Shown piece by piece: positions 18,147-28,186 of a stretch of DNA of 50,389 nt. Source of the stretch: Verrucomicrobiota bacterium (GTDB lineage: Bacteria; Verrucomicrobiota; Verrucomicrobiia; Opitutales; Opitutaceae); NCBI GenBank assembly GCA_963205455.1, contig CAUJJL010000114.1:1-50389 (forward strand), read 5' to 3'. The position numbers and the translations under genes are program-made. The notes under the pieces are model-generated. The model made no database searches, was not told the origin of the DNA, and saw only the letters and a program-made list of their open reading frames with translations. Numbering within the stretch: the first letter of the stretch is position 1; each line of letters starts with the position of its first letter.

Positions 18147-18419
18147 ATGCCCACCGCCATTGTCATGCTGAAGATCGATCACCGCAAGGTCACGGGCACC
18201 GCCGAGAAGCTGCTCGAAATTCCGGACATAGCAGAGGTGTACTCGGTGTCGGGACGATTTGACCTGCTGGTGGTCGTCAGATCGGACTCGGTGGACAAGA
18301 TTGAGTCGGTCATCACTGACGCGCTGCTGAAGACCGAAGGCATTGTCGAGAGCGAGACGATGTTTGCGTTTCGGAGTCTCGACAAGCGGGAGGGCGGCAG
18401 GGCGATCGATGTCGATTGA
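18147..18419 (+). CDS. Stand-alone Lrp/AsnC ligand-binding (RAM) domain protein
   Basis: About 90 residues that match only the effector-binding half of Lrp/AsnC regulators: TAIVMLKID, then AEKLLEIPDIAEVYSVSGRF and DLLVVVRSDSVDKIESVITD. There is no DNA-binding helix-turn-helix and no room for one upstream. Such single-domain proteins form dimers or higher oligomers, bind amino acids, and may modulate full-length Lrp proteins. Starts at 18129, 18141 and 18147 are all possible; the last matches the family's usual N-terminus. It is divergent from the PEP mutase-family gene and overlaps nothing. Confidence 0.82.
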   Translation: MPTAIVMLKIDHRKVTGTAEKLLEIPDIAEVYSVSGRFDLLVVVRSDSVDKIESVITDALLKTEGIVESETMFAFRSLDKREGGRAIDVD

Positions 18420-18431
18420 GTGGAGCGTGGA

Positions 18432-18908
18432 TCACCCGCCACGGTGTGTCGGTTTTGCGAGCGGTTGGTAAGTGCCAGCCTCCTTGCGGAAGGAGACTGC
18501 AAGGCGGTTCCAGCCGTTGATGGCAACGATGGCCATCGTCAGGTTGACGAGTTCCTGCTCGTCAAAGTGACGTCGCACCTCCTCGTAAACATCATCAGGC
18601 ACGTGGCTCTCGCTGACGAGCGTCACCGCCTCCGTCCAAGCCAGGGCGGCGCGTTCGCGTGCGCTGTAGTACGGGGCTTCACGCCAGGCGCTCAAGCCGT
18701 AAAGTCGCTGCTCGCTCTCGCCGGCAGCACGGGCGTCCTTCGTGTGCATGTCCAGGCAGAAGGCGCATCCATTGATCTGGGAGGCGCGCGTCTTGACGAG
18801 TTCGAGCAGTGCATGGTCGATGCCCGACTGCCGCACATACGTTTCCAGTGCGCGAAGGGCCTCGACGCCCTTCGGTACAACCGCGGCGTAATTCAGGCGT
18901 TCTTTCAT
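18432..18908 (-). CDS. AhpD-like / carboxymuconolactone decarboxylase-family protein
   Basis: A 158-residue alpha-helical protein of the AhpD/CMD family. The redox motif INGCAFCLDMH gives Cys48, Cys51 and His55, preceded by the conserved ELVKTRASQ helix. The downstream YYSARERAALAWTEAVT and LVNLTMAIVAINGWNRLAV segments complete the fold. AhpD-like proteins act as thiol-based peroxide-defence or alkylhydroperoxidase components; CMD proper lacks the CxxC pair, so a redox role is favoured. The ATG at 18908 is chosen over one upstream at 18965. It runs convergent with the Lrp-type gene, leaving 12 bases between stops. Confidence 0.9.
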   Translation of the reverse strand: MKERLNYAAVVPKGVEALRALETYVRQSGIDHALLELVKTRASQINGCAFCLDMHTKDARAAGESEQRLYGLSAWREAPYYSARERAALAWTEAVTLVSESHVPDDVYEEVRRHFDEQELVNLTMAIVAINGWNRLAVSFRKEAGTYQPLAKPTHRGG

Positions 18909-19064
18909 GGCCCCACAACGTCGGCCATCGCACCACAAAGTCAAACGCGCCAAGCAGCGCCCCACTCAGGGTCATGGTCGATGGGACGGGGGAATCCGTC
19001 GCAAACCGATGCATTCAAGTCTTGTCCTCTCGTCAATGGCAGCGAAATGCGAGGGCATACCAAT

Positions 19065-19093
19065 AAAAAAGCCGCGGTAGATTAACCGCGGCT
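19065..19093 (-). terminator. Strong intrinsic terminator of the Cys-rich protein gene
   Basis: A perfect 9-bp stem (19070-19078 with 19085-19093, loop of 6) is followed on the minus strand by six or more T residues (AAAAAA at 19065-19070 on the plus strand). It lies about 45 bases beyond the stop of the gene at 19139. Confidence 0.85.
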
Positions 19094-19138
19094 CGCGTGC
19101 AAGGCATGAGCCCCGCTATTTCGGCGCAATCAGGATTC

Positions 19139-19363
19139 TTACGGGTTGGTGCCTTTGCACTTTTCGCAGTTCTTGTTTTCCTTGGCGGCTGCGACGCAGC
19201 ATTCATGCGTGCAGGTCTCGCCCTTCTTGGCAGCCTTCACACAACAACCGGCTTTCTTGCCTTTCGCAGCCGATGCGGCAGGCTTGCCGGAATCCGCTGC
19301 ATAGGCGCTCAGGGCAACCGCACCTGCCGCAACAATGGGAAGAAGTAATTTGAAGAATTTCAT
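19139..19363 (-). CDS. Small exported Cys-rich protein
   Basis: A 74-residue protein beginning MKFFKLLLPIVAAGAVALSA, a clear Sec signal peptide with probable cleavage after AYA. The mature part is Lys/Ala-rich with seven cysteines spaced as GCC, TCTHECC and NCEKC, plus one histidine. That spacing suggests metal binding or a disulfide-knotted peptide. I know of no characterised function; similar tiny proteins occur in other Verrucomicrobiota genomes. It is followed by a strong terminator of its own and sits just downstream of the ATP synthase operon on the same strand, 119 bases after atpC. Confidence 0.75.
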   Translation of the reverse strand: MKFFKLLLPIVAAGAVALSAYAADSGKPAASAAKGKKAGCCVKAAKKGETCTHECCVAAAKENKNCEKCKGTNP

Positions 19364-19482
19364 TTTGGTTTGATAACTGTGTTCGCTCCCAAGATGGCCC
19401 AAGCGGACCGATCACACAAGCAGTTTTGGATTAGGCGCCGACATCAGGGGTATTCAGCGCCCTCCAACCTCATCCGGTTGAA

Positions 19483-19893
19483 TCAATTGCGACGCCTCGA
19501 TTTGGTCGCGATCTGAGCAACCGCAAAGCGGATAACACCCTCAAGGCGTTCGATTTCGCCTGGATCCATGTCGAACTTTTCCTTCAGCGCAGCCTCGGCA
19601 CGCTTGCGCGCTTCCTCGACCGCATCGACATCGATCTTCTCTTCGTTGATCGCGCTCTCGGCCAGGACGGACACGCTGTCACCCTGCACCTCCGCAAATC
19701 CCGGCCCGATGACCAGGAACTCGGTCGACCCATTTTTTGTCACCCGCAATTCCCCCGCCTCGATCTGGGTCAGAAGCGGAATGTGACCGGGGAGAATGCC
19801 AATCTCCCCATCGACGGTCGGAATGACCACCGTATCGACCGTGTCGGAATAGACACGCGCTTCCGGGGTGACGATTTCGAGGGTGAGAGGCAT
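19483..19893 (-). CDS. atpC: ATP synthase epsilon subunit
   Basis: A 136-residue F1 epsilon subunit of the central stalk, which couples c-ring rotation to catalysis and can inhibit ATP hydrolysis. The N-terminal beta-sandwich carries the family hallmark GEIGILPGHIPLLTQIEAGE at about residues 30-49. A C-terminal two-helix hairpin (from about residue 88, DVDAVEEARKRAEAALKEKF) follows, so the regulatory helices are present. It is the last gene of the atp operon, 25 bases after atpD. The C-terminus ends in a basic KSRRRN. Confidence 0.96.
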   Translation of the reverse strand: MPLTLEIVTPEARVYSDTVDTVVIPTVDGEIGILPGHIPLLTQIEAGELRVTKNGSTEFLVIGPGFAEVQGDSVSVLAESAINEEKIDVDAVEEARKRAEAALKEKFDMDPGEIERLEGVIRFAVAQIATKSRRRN

Positions 19894-19918
19894 GACGGGA
19901 GGCTAAACAAAACCTGTT

Positions 19919-21370
<1,452 letters not shown>

Positions 21371-22246
21371 TCAGGCCGCGAACGACGCGGCGGCAATTTC
21401 GAGGATTTCCTGGGTGATGGCCGCCTGGCGGGCCTTGTTGTATTCCAGCGTGAGATCGCCGAGCAGCTTGGTGGCATTGTCCTTGGCGGTCTTCATGGCC
21501 ACCATGCGCGCGCTCTGCTCGGAGGCTTTCGCGGAAAGCACGAGTTGGTAAATGTGTCGGTTGACGTAGAACGGCAGCAGTGCCTCGAGTACCGCCTGCG
21601 CGCTGGGCTCGAAGAGCATGTCACGCGTGTCGTTGAACTCGTTTGCCACCACACCGGCATGCTGCTGCAGCGCCTCGATGAACTGGCGAAGATTGCTAAG
21701 AGGCAGCACCGGACGGACCATTGGTTCCTGGACCAACGTGTTCTTGAAGCGGGCGTAGATGACCTCGACGGTGTCAATCGTGCCTTCGAGGAAGAGCTTC
21801 ACCATGTATTCCGACACGGTGCGCACCTCGACAAACGAGGCGCGATCGCTGACCGAAAAATCCGCAAGCAGATCGCGCCTGGTCCTCGCAAGAAACTGCG
21901 CGCCTTTTTTCCCGACGGCCACGAACTTTGCGGGTGTCCGGATCTCCGTGACCAGTTTGAACAGGTTCGAATTGAGCGGACCGCAAAGACCCTTGTCGGT
22001 CGAGATGAGCAGAATGCCGCGAGTCTTCACCTCGCGCCTGGCGAGAAAGGCATGCTGGGATTCATCCACGCGGGGGGCGAGCGCCGCGAGCATGGTCGCC
22101 ATCAACTGGGCGTAGGGGCGCCCGGCAAGAGCGGCATGCTGCGCCTTCTTCATCTTGGACGCCGCCACCAATTCCATCGCCCGGGTGATCTGGCGTGTAT
22201 TCTTGACCGACTTGATGCGGCGTCGGATGTCGCGGGTTGAGGGCAT
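21371..22246 (-). CDS. atpG: ATP synthase gamma subunit
   Basis: The 291-residue rotor shaft of F1. The N-terminal helix RDIRRRIKSVKNTRQITRAM and ELVAASKMKKAQ is the family signature. The C-terminal helix carries LTLEYNKARQAAITQEILEI, which with the N-terminal helix forms the coiled coil inside the alpha3beta3 ring. The middle Rossmann-like part (ILLISTDKGLCGPLNSNLFK) is intact. No chloroplast-type regulatory cysteine insert is visible. Spacing to atpA upstream is 48 bases. Confidence 0.97.
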   Translation of the reverse strand: MPSTRDIRRRIKSVKNTRQITRAMELVAASKMKKAQHAALAGRPYAQLMATMLAALAPRVDESQHAFLARREVKTRGILLISTDKGLCGPLNSNLFKLVTEIRTPAKFVAVGKKGAQFLARTRRDLLADFSVSDRASFVEVRTVSEYMVKLFLEGTIDTVEVIYARFKNTLVQEPMVRPVLPLSNLRQFIEALQQHAGVVANEFNDTRDMLFEPSAQAVLEALLPFYVNRHIYQLVLSAKASEQSARMVAMKTAKDNATKLLGDLTLEYNKARQAAITQEILEIAAASFAA

Positions 22247-22294
22247 GTCAGTTGGGACCTAGCGGCTGGAACTTGAAGGAACCGGAATCACGCC

Positions 22295-23821
22295 TCAGGC
22301 GGCAAACGATGACTTCCATTCGTCCACGGCCGTCTTGATCTTTGCTTCGAGATCCTTGTCGAGGGCAGCCTTCGTGCGAATTTCCGTGAGCAGCGCATCC
22401 TTGCGGGTGCTGAAGAAATCGCGCAGCGAGACCGCGGCTGCTGTGACCTTCTTGATGTCGAGGTCATCGTAGTAGCCTTTCTGCATCGCCCAGAGCGTGA
22501 CAACCTGCTGTTCGATGGGCACGGGGCTGAAGGCGGGCTGCTTGAAAAGTTCGACGATACGTGCGCCACGATCGAGCTGGCCTTTCGTCTTGGCATCGAG
22601 GTCTGAACCGAACTGCGCAAAGGCGGCGAGTTCGCGGAACTGGGCGAGTTCGCCCTTCAGTTTGCCGCCGACCTGTTTTGTCGCCTTGATCTGCGCGGAG
22701 GAACCGACGCGGGAAACCGAAAGACCCACGGAGACCGCGGGGCGGATGCCCTGGTTGAAGAGATCCGTCTCCAGGAAGATCTGTCCATCCGTGATCGAAA
22801 TGACGTTCGTCGGAATGTAGGCCGAGACGTCGCCCGCAAGCGTTTCGATGATCGGCAGCGCGGTGAGCGAACCCTTGCCATCGAGTCGCGCGGCGCGCTC
22901 AAGGAGACGCGAGTGCAGGTAGAAAACATCGCCCGGATAGGCTTCGCGGCCGGAGGGGCGCTTCAGAATCAGTGAAATCTGGCGGTAGGCGACGGCATGC
23001 TTGGACAGGTCATCATAGACGATGAGGGCATCCATGCCGTTTTCCATGAACCATTCGCCCACGGCTGCGCCAGAGTACGGCGCGAGATATTGGTTGGCGG
23101 GATTGTCGGCAGCGGGAGCCGCGACAATGACGGTAAATTCCAGGGCGCCTGCGGCCTCCAGCGCACCGATGGTGCGCACGATGTTGGAATTCTTCTGCCC
23201 GATCGCGACGTAGATCGAGTACACCGGGCGGAAATTCTTGTCACCGCTCGCGAGCCCGACCTTGTTGATCTTCGCCTGGTTGATGATCGTGTCGATCGCG
23301 ATGGTCGTCTTGCCCGTGCCACGGTCGCCAATGATCAGCTCGCGCTGCCCGCGGCCGATGGGAATCATGGAGTCGATTGCCATGATGCCGGTGAAGAGCG
23401 GCTGGGAGACCGATTTGCGAACGATGATGCCCGGGGCGATCTTCTCGACGGGATAAGTCTCTGTGGAAGCGATCGGGCCCTTGCCGTCGACGGGATTGCC
23501 GAGCGCGTCGACCACCCGGCCCAGCAGGCCCTTGCCCACGGGAATGGAGAGAAGCTTGCCGGTCGTCTGGACCTCGTCGCCTTCCTTCAGCTTCGAGATG
23601 TCGCCAAGGACGACGCAGCCAACCTCATCCTGCTCGAGATTGAGTGCGATGCCGATGGCACCGCCGGGAAACTGCACCATTTCGTTGTACACGACGTCGG
23701 ACAGGCCGTCGATCTTGGCAACGCCATCGGCGACTGTGCGGATGACTCCGGTGTTTTTGCGGACTGCCTTGCTGGAAAGTCTGGCGATCTGCTGTTCGAT
23801 TTGTTCGAGGACCGTGCTCAT
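22295..23821 (-). CDS. atpA: ATP synthase alpha subunit
   Basis: The 508-residue non-catalytic F1 alpha subunit. Recognisable parts are the N-terminal segment that binds delta, the crown barrel, and the Walker A GDRGTGKT at 165-172. Others are the VYVAIGQK-like block ([20 protein letters not shown]), the [16 protein letters not shown] motif and the [13 protein letters not shown] region with the conserved arginine. Length matches the family. The gene follows atpH after 39 bases and is the longest of the operon. Confidence 0.98.
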   Translation of the reverse strand: MSTVLEQIEQQIARLSSKAVRKNTGVIRTVADGVAKIDGLSDVVYNEMVQFPGGAIGIALNLEQDEVGCVVLGDISKLKEGDEVQTTGKLLSIPVGKGLLGRVVDALGNPVDGKGPIASTETYPVEKIAPGIIVRKSVSQPLFTGIMAIDSMIPIGRGQRELIIGDRGTGKTTIAIDTIINQAKINKVGLASGDKNFRPVYSIYVAIGQKNSNIVRTIGALEAAGALEFTVIVAAPAADNPANQYLAPYSGAAVGEWFMENGMDALIVYDDLSKHAVAYRQISLILKRPSGREAYPGDVFYLHSRLLERAARLDGKGSLTALPIIETLAGDVSAYIPTNVISITDGQIFLETDLFNQGIRPAVSVGLSVSRVGSSAQIKATKQVGGKLKGELAQFRELAAFAQFGSDLDAKTKGQLDRGARIVELFKQPAFSPVPIEQQVVTLWAMQKGYYDDLDIKKVTAAAVSLRDFFSTRKDALLTEIRTKAALDKDLEAKIKTAVDEWKSSFAA

Positions 23822-23860
23822 GCGGCGGTAGGATTGGACTGCTTTTGAAAAGGGAGGAAA

Positions 23861-24250
23861 TTAAACGGACAGGCCGGCCAACTGGTTGGCCACGGAAGAT
23901 TCGTACACATCATCACCGACGCGCACGCGCATACCGGCAAGGAGCCCGGGGGCATCCTTCGAAACGGCAACGATCGGGCGCCCGTAGCGGCGGGCCATGG
24001 CGGATTCAATCGATGCCAGCACGCCCTGCCCAAGCGGACCCGCGTGCTCCACCACCGCGCGCCCTCTGGCAAATTCAACGGCGACGAGGCGCCGGTAAGC
24101 CAAAAGAACCGCCATCGGCTGTGCGGGGGGATTCTTTTCCACATATTCCAGCACACCCGCGACCCGTTCCGCCGAGAGGGATCCGTCGGCGAGGCTCATG
24201 GCAAAGAGCTGGCGGGCGAGCTGCTGGACTTGCTTTTGATGGGCGGCCAT
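23861..24250 (-). CDS. atpH: ATP synthase delta subunit, unusually short
   Basis: By position between atpF and atpA, and by its C-terminal MRVRVGDDVYESSVANQLAG, this is the F1 delta (OSCP) stator subunit. That end matches the conserved VRIGD...D.S....L ending of the family. At 129 residues it is about 45-50 shorter than usual. The loss is in the N-terminal six-helix domain that binds the alpha-subunit N-termini: the N-terminal sequence QKQVQQLARQLFAMSLADGS covers only part of it. No frameshift is apparent and upstream sequence shows no extra coding in frame before atpF's stop. Confidence 0.88.
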   Translation of the reverse strand: MAAHQKQVQQLARQLFAMSLADGSLSAERVAGVLEYVEKNPPAQPMAVLLAYRRLVAVEFARGRAVVEHAGPLGQGVLASIESAMARRYGRPIVAVSKDAPGLLAGMRVRVGDDVYESSVANQLAGLSV

Positions 24251-24296
24251 TGATTCGAGAACGGGTAGAAAGTCGGGAATGAGGCAGCGGGCGGCG

Positions 24297-24869
24297 TCAG
24301 ATGCTGCTCAGCTCACGCGCTGCGGCGTCGTTGTAGCGGCTGCGCTCGGCATCGGTCAGCTCTTTTGTCAGCACGCGCTGGGTCGTCGCAATGACGAGCC
24401 GGGAGATTTCGCCGCGGGCCTGCTCGAGCATCTTCCGGTGCTCGAGATCGATGGCCTGCTGGGCCTTCGTGATGATGCCATTGGCGCGCTCGGTCGCAGC
24501 GGCGGTCTCGCGTTCGGAAAGCTCCTTTGCGGTCTTGCGCGCCTCCTCGATGATGCGGGCCGCCTCGTGCTGCGCCGTCTTGAGCAGTGCGGCATTTTCC
24601 TGGCGGGCGTTGGCGAGCTGGGCCTTCGCGTCCTCGGCGAACTTGAGGCCGTCGGCGATCTTCGCCTTGCGTTCCTCAATGGTGGCCATCACGGGCTTGA
24701 ACGCGAAATACCAGAGCAGTGCGGCGACGACGATGAAGTTGACGGACTGCGCCAGAATGAAGGGCAGGTCGATGCCGAAATCCTGGACAATCTTTGTGAT
24801 GCCGGAGGGCGCATCATGGGCGTGGCCTGCGGCTTCAGCAGCGGCGAAGAAGAGCATCGAGGAGAGCAT
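24297..24869 (-). CDS. atpF: ATP synthase b subunit
   Basis: The 190-residue peripheral stalk subunit of Fo. One membrane helix lies at about residues 40-60 (FILAQSVNFIVVAALLWYFA), preceded by an Ala/His-rich leader that may be a signal-like extension. A long charged alpha-helix rich in Glu, Lys, Arg and Ala follows (TIEERKAKIADGLKFAEDAK onward) and should dimerise. Only one b-type gene is present, so a homodimer is expected. It lies 59 bases downstream of atpE. Confidence 0.95.
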   Translation of the reverse strand: MLSSMLFFAAAEAAGHAHDAPSGITKIVQDFGIDLPFILAQSVNFIVVAALLWYFAFKPVMATIEERKAKIADGLKFAEDAKAQLANARQENAALLKTAQHEAARIIEEARKTAKELSERETAAATERANGIITKAQQAIDLEHRKMLEQARGEISRLVIATTQRVLTKELTDAERSRYNDAAARELSSI

Positions 24870-24928
24870 GGCTGAAAAAGGGGCCGCGCGTGGCGTCAGT
24901 CGCCTCGCGCGGAGAAGGACGTCACGAA

Positions 24929-25141
24929 TTACTTGCCAAGGAACAGCGCGTAGAAGGCAACCGCTTCAGCGAGCGCCATGCCGATGATGGCCTGGACGAG
25001 GATCTTGCCGGAAGCGCCGGGATTGCGGCCAACGGCTTCAACGGCCTTCGTGCCGACGATGCCTACGCCAAGGGCGGCACCGAGACAGCCGAGCGCGCCC
25101 TGAATGCTGCCGGAGATTTCAGCGAGGAGTGTGGTGATCAT
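24929..25141 (-). CDS. atpE: ATP synthase c subunit
   Basis: A 70-residue proteolipid with two membrane helices, the first with the Gly/Ala-rich packing pattern GAALGVGIVGTKAVEAVGRN. The polar loop is RNPG. The ion-binding carboxylate is Glu59 in GMALAEAVAFY. The residue after it is Ala and the first helix lacks the Gln typical of sodium-coupled rings, so a proton-type ring is the likelier reading. The ATG at 25141 fits the family; upstream in-frame codons look non-coding. Confidence 0.96.
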   Translation of the reverse strand: MITTLLAEISGSIQGALGCLGAALGVGIVGTKAVEAVGRNPGASGKILVQAIIGMALAEAVAFYALFLGK

Positions 25142-25214
25142 ATGTGGAGGTTGGTTGGTTGTTTTGCCCGCCGTGCGCACGGTGTGCACGCTCCCGGCGG
25201 AAAAGGGATGAAGA

Positions 25215-26126
25215 TCAGTGATGCGATCCGGCAGCCTTGTCGGATCCATGGCCTGCGGCACCGTGGCCTTCTTCATGGCCGTCGCCATGATTGCAAATCA
25301 GTCCGATGTACACGCTGACCAAAAGCGTGAAGACCAGGGCCTGGACAAAGCCGATGAGGATCTCGAGGAAGTAGAACGGAATCGGAAGCCCCCATTTCAG
25401 GATGCCCGTCATCGCATGGATGAGATTCTCGCCCCCATAAACATTGCCGAATAGCCGGAAGGAAAGCGATACCGGACGAAACGCGATGGAGATGAGTTCG
25501 ATGATGCCGACCGCAAAAAAGATCAGGAACAGGAAGTAGTAGATCGCCGCGGGAATCTCATTCTTGTTCGCCTTGTTGCCGAAGATGTCGTGGATGATGA
25601 CTTTCGGCCCCGCATACCGGAAGACGAAGTAAATCCACGCAATGAACGACACCAACGCCAACGCGATCGTGCTGTTCATGTCGGCATTGCCCGGACGAAC
25701 AAAGTCCCGCCACACATTGGCTTCCTGATCGAAAATCTTGACCGTCCCAACTCCAGGGAACAGCCCGCTCCAATTCTGGATCAAAATGTAGATGAACAAT
25801 CCGACCAGCAGCGGGAACGTCGCGCGCGCCACCTTGCTGCCGACGATCGGTGACGTGAGGTCCATCACTCCCTCTACAAGGCTCTCCACGACCGACTGAC
25901 CCCGCGAGGGCACAAGCTTGGGCCGACCCACAGCGATTCGAATCAGGATGATCAGCAATGCGGCAACCACCCAACTCGTCACCATGCTGTTCGTAACCGG
26001 CAGCGGGCCGATATCAAACAGCGCATCCGCCGCGGGCACAACGCCGTGGGATTCTCCCGCGGCAAATACCTGCGTGCCCAGGAATGGCAGGCTGGCAGAT
26101 AGGGCGAGAGTTTGGACCCGTGTCAT
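25215..26126 (-). CDS. atpB: ATP synthase a subunit
   Basis: The 303-residue Fo a subunit that forms the two proton half-channels. The essential arginine is in VSLSFRLFGNVYGGE, and the preceding membrane segments (FIYILIQNWSGLFPGVGTV, the conserved N-x-x-G-L-F-P) are typical. The terminal helix region FVQALVFTLLVSVYIGLICN is present. The N-terminus from the ATG at 26126 carries a signal-like hydrophobic stretch (VQTLALSASLPFLGTQVFAA), and the C-terminal tail is His-rich. It is the first gene of the operon; no atpI or atpZ-like gene precedes it. Confidence 0.95.
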   Translation of the reverse strand: MTRVQTLALSASLPFLGTQVFAAGESHGVVPAADALFDIGPLPVTNSMVTSWVVAALLIILIRIAVGRPKLVPSRGQSVVESLVEGVMDLTSPIVGSKVARATFPLLVGLFIYILIQNWSGLFPGVGTVKIFDQEANVWRDFVRPGNADMNSTIALALVSFIAWIYFVFRYAGPKVIIHDIFGNKANKNEIPAAIYYFLFLIFFAVGIIELISIAFRPVSLSFRLFGNVYGGENLIHAMTGILKWGLPIPFYFLEILIGFVQALVFTLLVSVYIGLICNHGDGHEEGHGAAGHGSDKAAGSHH

Positions 26127-26451
26127 GTATGCGTGAAGAGACGTGGAGAGACTGGAAAGGTTCAAACCAAGCCAAACGCCCTCTCCTCCGTCAACCTTGG
26201 AAATGCCACTTTCTCCTCGCTCGCGATGGAATAAGACCACCGCCATTTTCATGTTGCACCGCTAATGTCGGATCCTGCGTCCATCCGCAGTCCATCCTCC
26301 AACTCCAATGGCCGCTCTTGAAATGGCCTGGAGATCTCCAACGCGAGTGAAGCCAATCGGTTGAATTAGCCACGCGTATCTGGTTCTTTCACCGCAGCAT
26401 TCCCATTCGGCCAACGAGCTCTGTCGAAGACCCTGCGGAAACTCGGTGCCG
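26127..26451. other. Intergenic region upstream of the ATP synthase operon
   Basis: These 325 bases must hold the atp operon promoter on the minus strand. I see no gene, no atpI remnant, and no convincing hexamer pair or ribosome-binding site before the atpB ATG. Confidence 0.5.
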
Positions 26452-26685
26452 TTATTTTCGCAACCTCACGCGATCATCCGGCGAGATGCGGATCTTTCCC
26501 TCCTTCGCCGTCGTCCAGATGTCCGAGATCTCTTTCAGTTTCGCGGGCAGCACCCCTTCGGGATTCCTCTGCACCCGCTCCTTCGCGACCCTTCGCAGCC
26601 GTTTGTTCGCGCGTCGCTTGTCTCCGGCGGCACTCGCCGCCGCCGTGACACCGATGATGGGTGACTTTTTCCGTGACCGACTCAT
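26452..26685 (-). CDS. Small conserved basic protein of unknown function
   Basis: A 77-residue protein from the ATG at 26685. It begins MSRSRKKSPIIGVTAAASAA, then DKRRANKRLRRVAKERVQ, a very basic N-terminal half. A short C-terminal part follows (LKEISDIWTTAKEGKIRISP). The start resembles small uncharacterised proteins of the form MSRSRKKxPI.G found in several bacterial phyla. A nucleic-acid or ribosome association would suit the charge, but nothing proves it. It is upstream of the atp operon on the same strand, with about 325 bases between. Confidence 0.65.
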   Translation of the reverse strand: MSRSRKKSPIIGVTAAASAAGDKRRANKRLRRVAKERVQRNPEGVLPAKLKEISDIWTTAKEGKIRISPDDRVRLRK

Positions 26686-26855
26686 TGGCCGACAAGACAA
26701 TCGCACGCCAAACCATCGTCGGCAATCGACAAATGCCCTGCCCACCTGAACCAGAAGCGAATTGGGCCACCTTCCACAGAATCCCGCTACCCGTCCACTC
26801 AAGCTGGCGGGATACAGCTTGGTTTGAGGGAGGCGTTGCTCTACCTTGGGCTTCC

Positions 26856-28007
26856 ATGCACCCCTTGCCCACTGCCTGCGTGTTTCACGCGAAACTTCGA
26901 CTGCTCCTTGCGATTGCTGCCTTGTTCGCACCTTTTGCCTGCAACGCCGAATCCTGGCACGTTTTTTTCGGAACCGGAGGCCCCGGTGCGAATGGCATTT
27001 ACCGTTCGGATTTCGATACAACTTCGGGCAAACTCAGTCCTGCCACCAAGGTCGCTGCCGCATCAAACCCGGGCTTTCTTGCCCTTCATCCTCGCGGCGG
27101 CATTCTCTATGCCGTGGCCACTATGGACAAGGTTCCGGTCGTGGCGGCCTACCGGATCAATGCCGACGGATCACTCTTGTTTCTGAGCCAATCCCCCGTC
27201 GGCGATGGCGCGTCCGCTCACATTGCCGTACATCCTTCGGGCCGGTTTCTCCTCACAGCGCAGTATGGCGGTGGCTCAGTCGCCCTTTTCCCCCTGGACT
27301 CCGAGGGCAGGCCGGGCGCGGCACATCTGACCGAACATGAAGGGGGCGCGCGGGTGGTCACCAAACGCCAGGATTCGCCGCATCCGCATTGGTGCGGGTT
27401 TTCGCCCGACGGACGGTTCGCGCTCGTGCCGGATCTCGGCCTCGACAGGATCATGATCTATCGCGTCGATCAGAACAAACCTGCGATTGAACCCCACGGA
27501 TTCGCGACCTCCCTTCCGGGCTCAGGTCCGCGCCACCTCCGCTTTTCTCCTGATGGTCGCTTCATCTACCTCCTGGAGGAGTTGTCGCTCACCGTGACCA
27601 CGTTCGCCTGGGATGCTGCCAACGGAACTGCCAAGAGACTTTCCACAGTGCCGACCTTGAGCGAGGAAACGAAGGCTGCAGAGGCGATGAATGCGGCAGC
27701 CGAAATCCTGGTTCATCCAAACGGGAAATTCGTTTACGCCTCCAATCGCGGAAACGACACGGTAACTGTTTTCCATGCCGATCCGGAGACCTCGGTGCTC
27801 AAGCCCGTACAAGTCCAGTCCGTGCGAGGTGCGTTTCCAAGAAATATCAATCTCGCGCCAGGGAGCGGGTGGCTGCTCGCCGCGGGCCAGGACTCCAATA
27901 CGGTTTCCGTCCACAAACTGGATTCCATGAGCGGAAAACTGACCTTTCAAACCAGGGGCGTGATCAACCTGCCGGCACCCATTTGCATCCTCTTTGTGAA
28001 GAAGTGA
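26856..28007 (+). CDS. Exported 7-bladed beta-propeller lactonase-like protein
   Basis: A 383-residue protein of the lactonase (6-phosphogluconolactonase/Pgl, YbhE-like) family. Blade motifs include GIYRSDFDTTSGKLSPATKV, PGFLALHPRGGILYAV, GRFLLTAQYGGGSVALFPLD, PDLGLDRIMIYRVD, GSGPRHLRFSPDGRFIYLLE and HPNGKFVYASNRGNDTV. Cytosolic YbhE hydrolyses 6-phosphogluconolactone. Here the N-terminus from the ATG at 26856 has a signal peptide (LRLLLAIAALFAPFACNAES), so the protein should act outside the cytoplasm on another lactone or in carbohydrate metabolism. It is divergent from the small basic gene, with which any longer 5' extension would overlap. Confidence 0.87.
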   Translation: MHPLPTACVFHAKLRLLLAIAALFAPFACNAESWHVFFGTGGPGANGIYRSDFDTTSGKLSPATKVAAASNPGFLALHPRGGILYAVATMDKVPVVAAYRINADGSLLFLSQSPVGDGASAHIAVHPSGRFLLTAQYGGGSVALFPLDSEGRPGAAHLTEHEGGARVVTKRQDSPHPHWCGFSPDGRFALVPDLGLDRIMIYRVDQNKPAIEPHGFATSLPGSGPRHLRFSPDGRFIYLLEELSLTVTTFAWDAANGTAKRLSTVPTLSEETKAAEAMNAAAEILVHPNGKFVYASNRGNDTVTVFHADPETSVLKPVQVQSVRGAFPRNINLAPGSGWLLAAGQDSNTVSVHKLDSMSGKLTFQTRGVINLPAPICILFVKK

Positions 28008-28186
28008 CCGGAAAACAACTCGGTTCCGCCAACGTCTGCAATTGGCGGCGATTCGCCAATCCCTGACGTCCGGACAGGCAGGGGAGAACCCCCCATCCTG
28101 CCTAGGGCCCTTCCCACAGGCTACGCGTTTTTACTCCCGCCGCCGCATCCCATGCCGTTATTTCCCTGACGGCCTTCGCCACATCC

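Noticed and set aside
22997..23848. Plus-strand frame of 283 codons opposite atpA
   Set aside because: Shadow of atpA with the same skewed composition and no recognisable domain.
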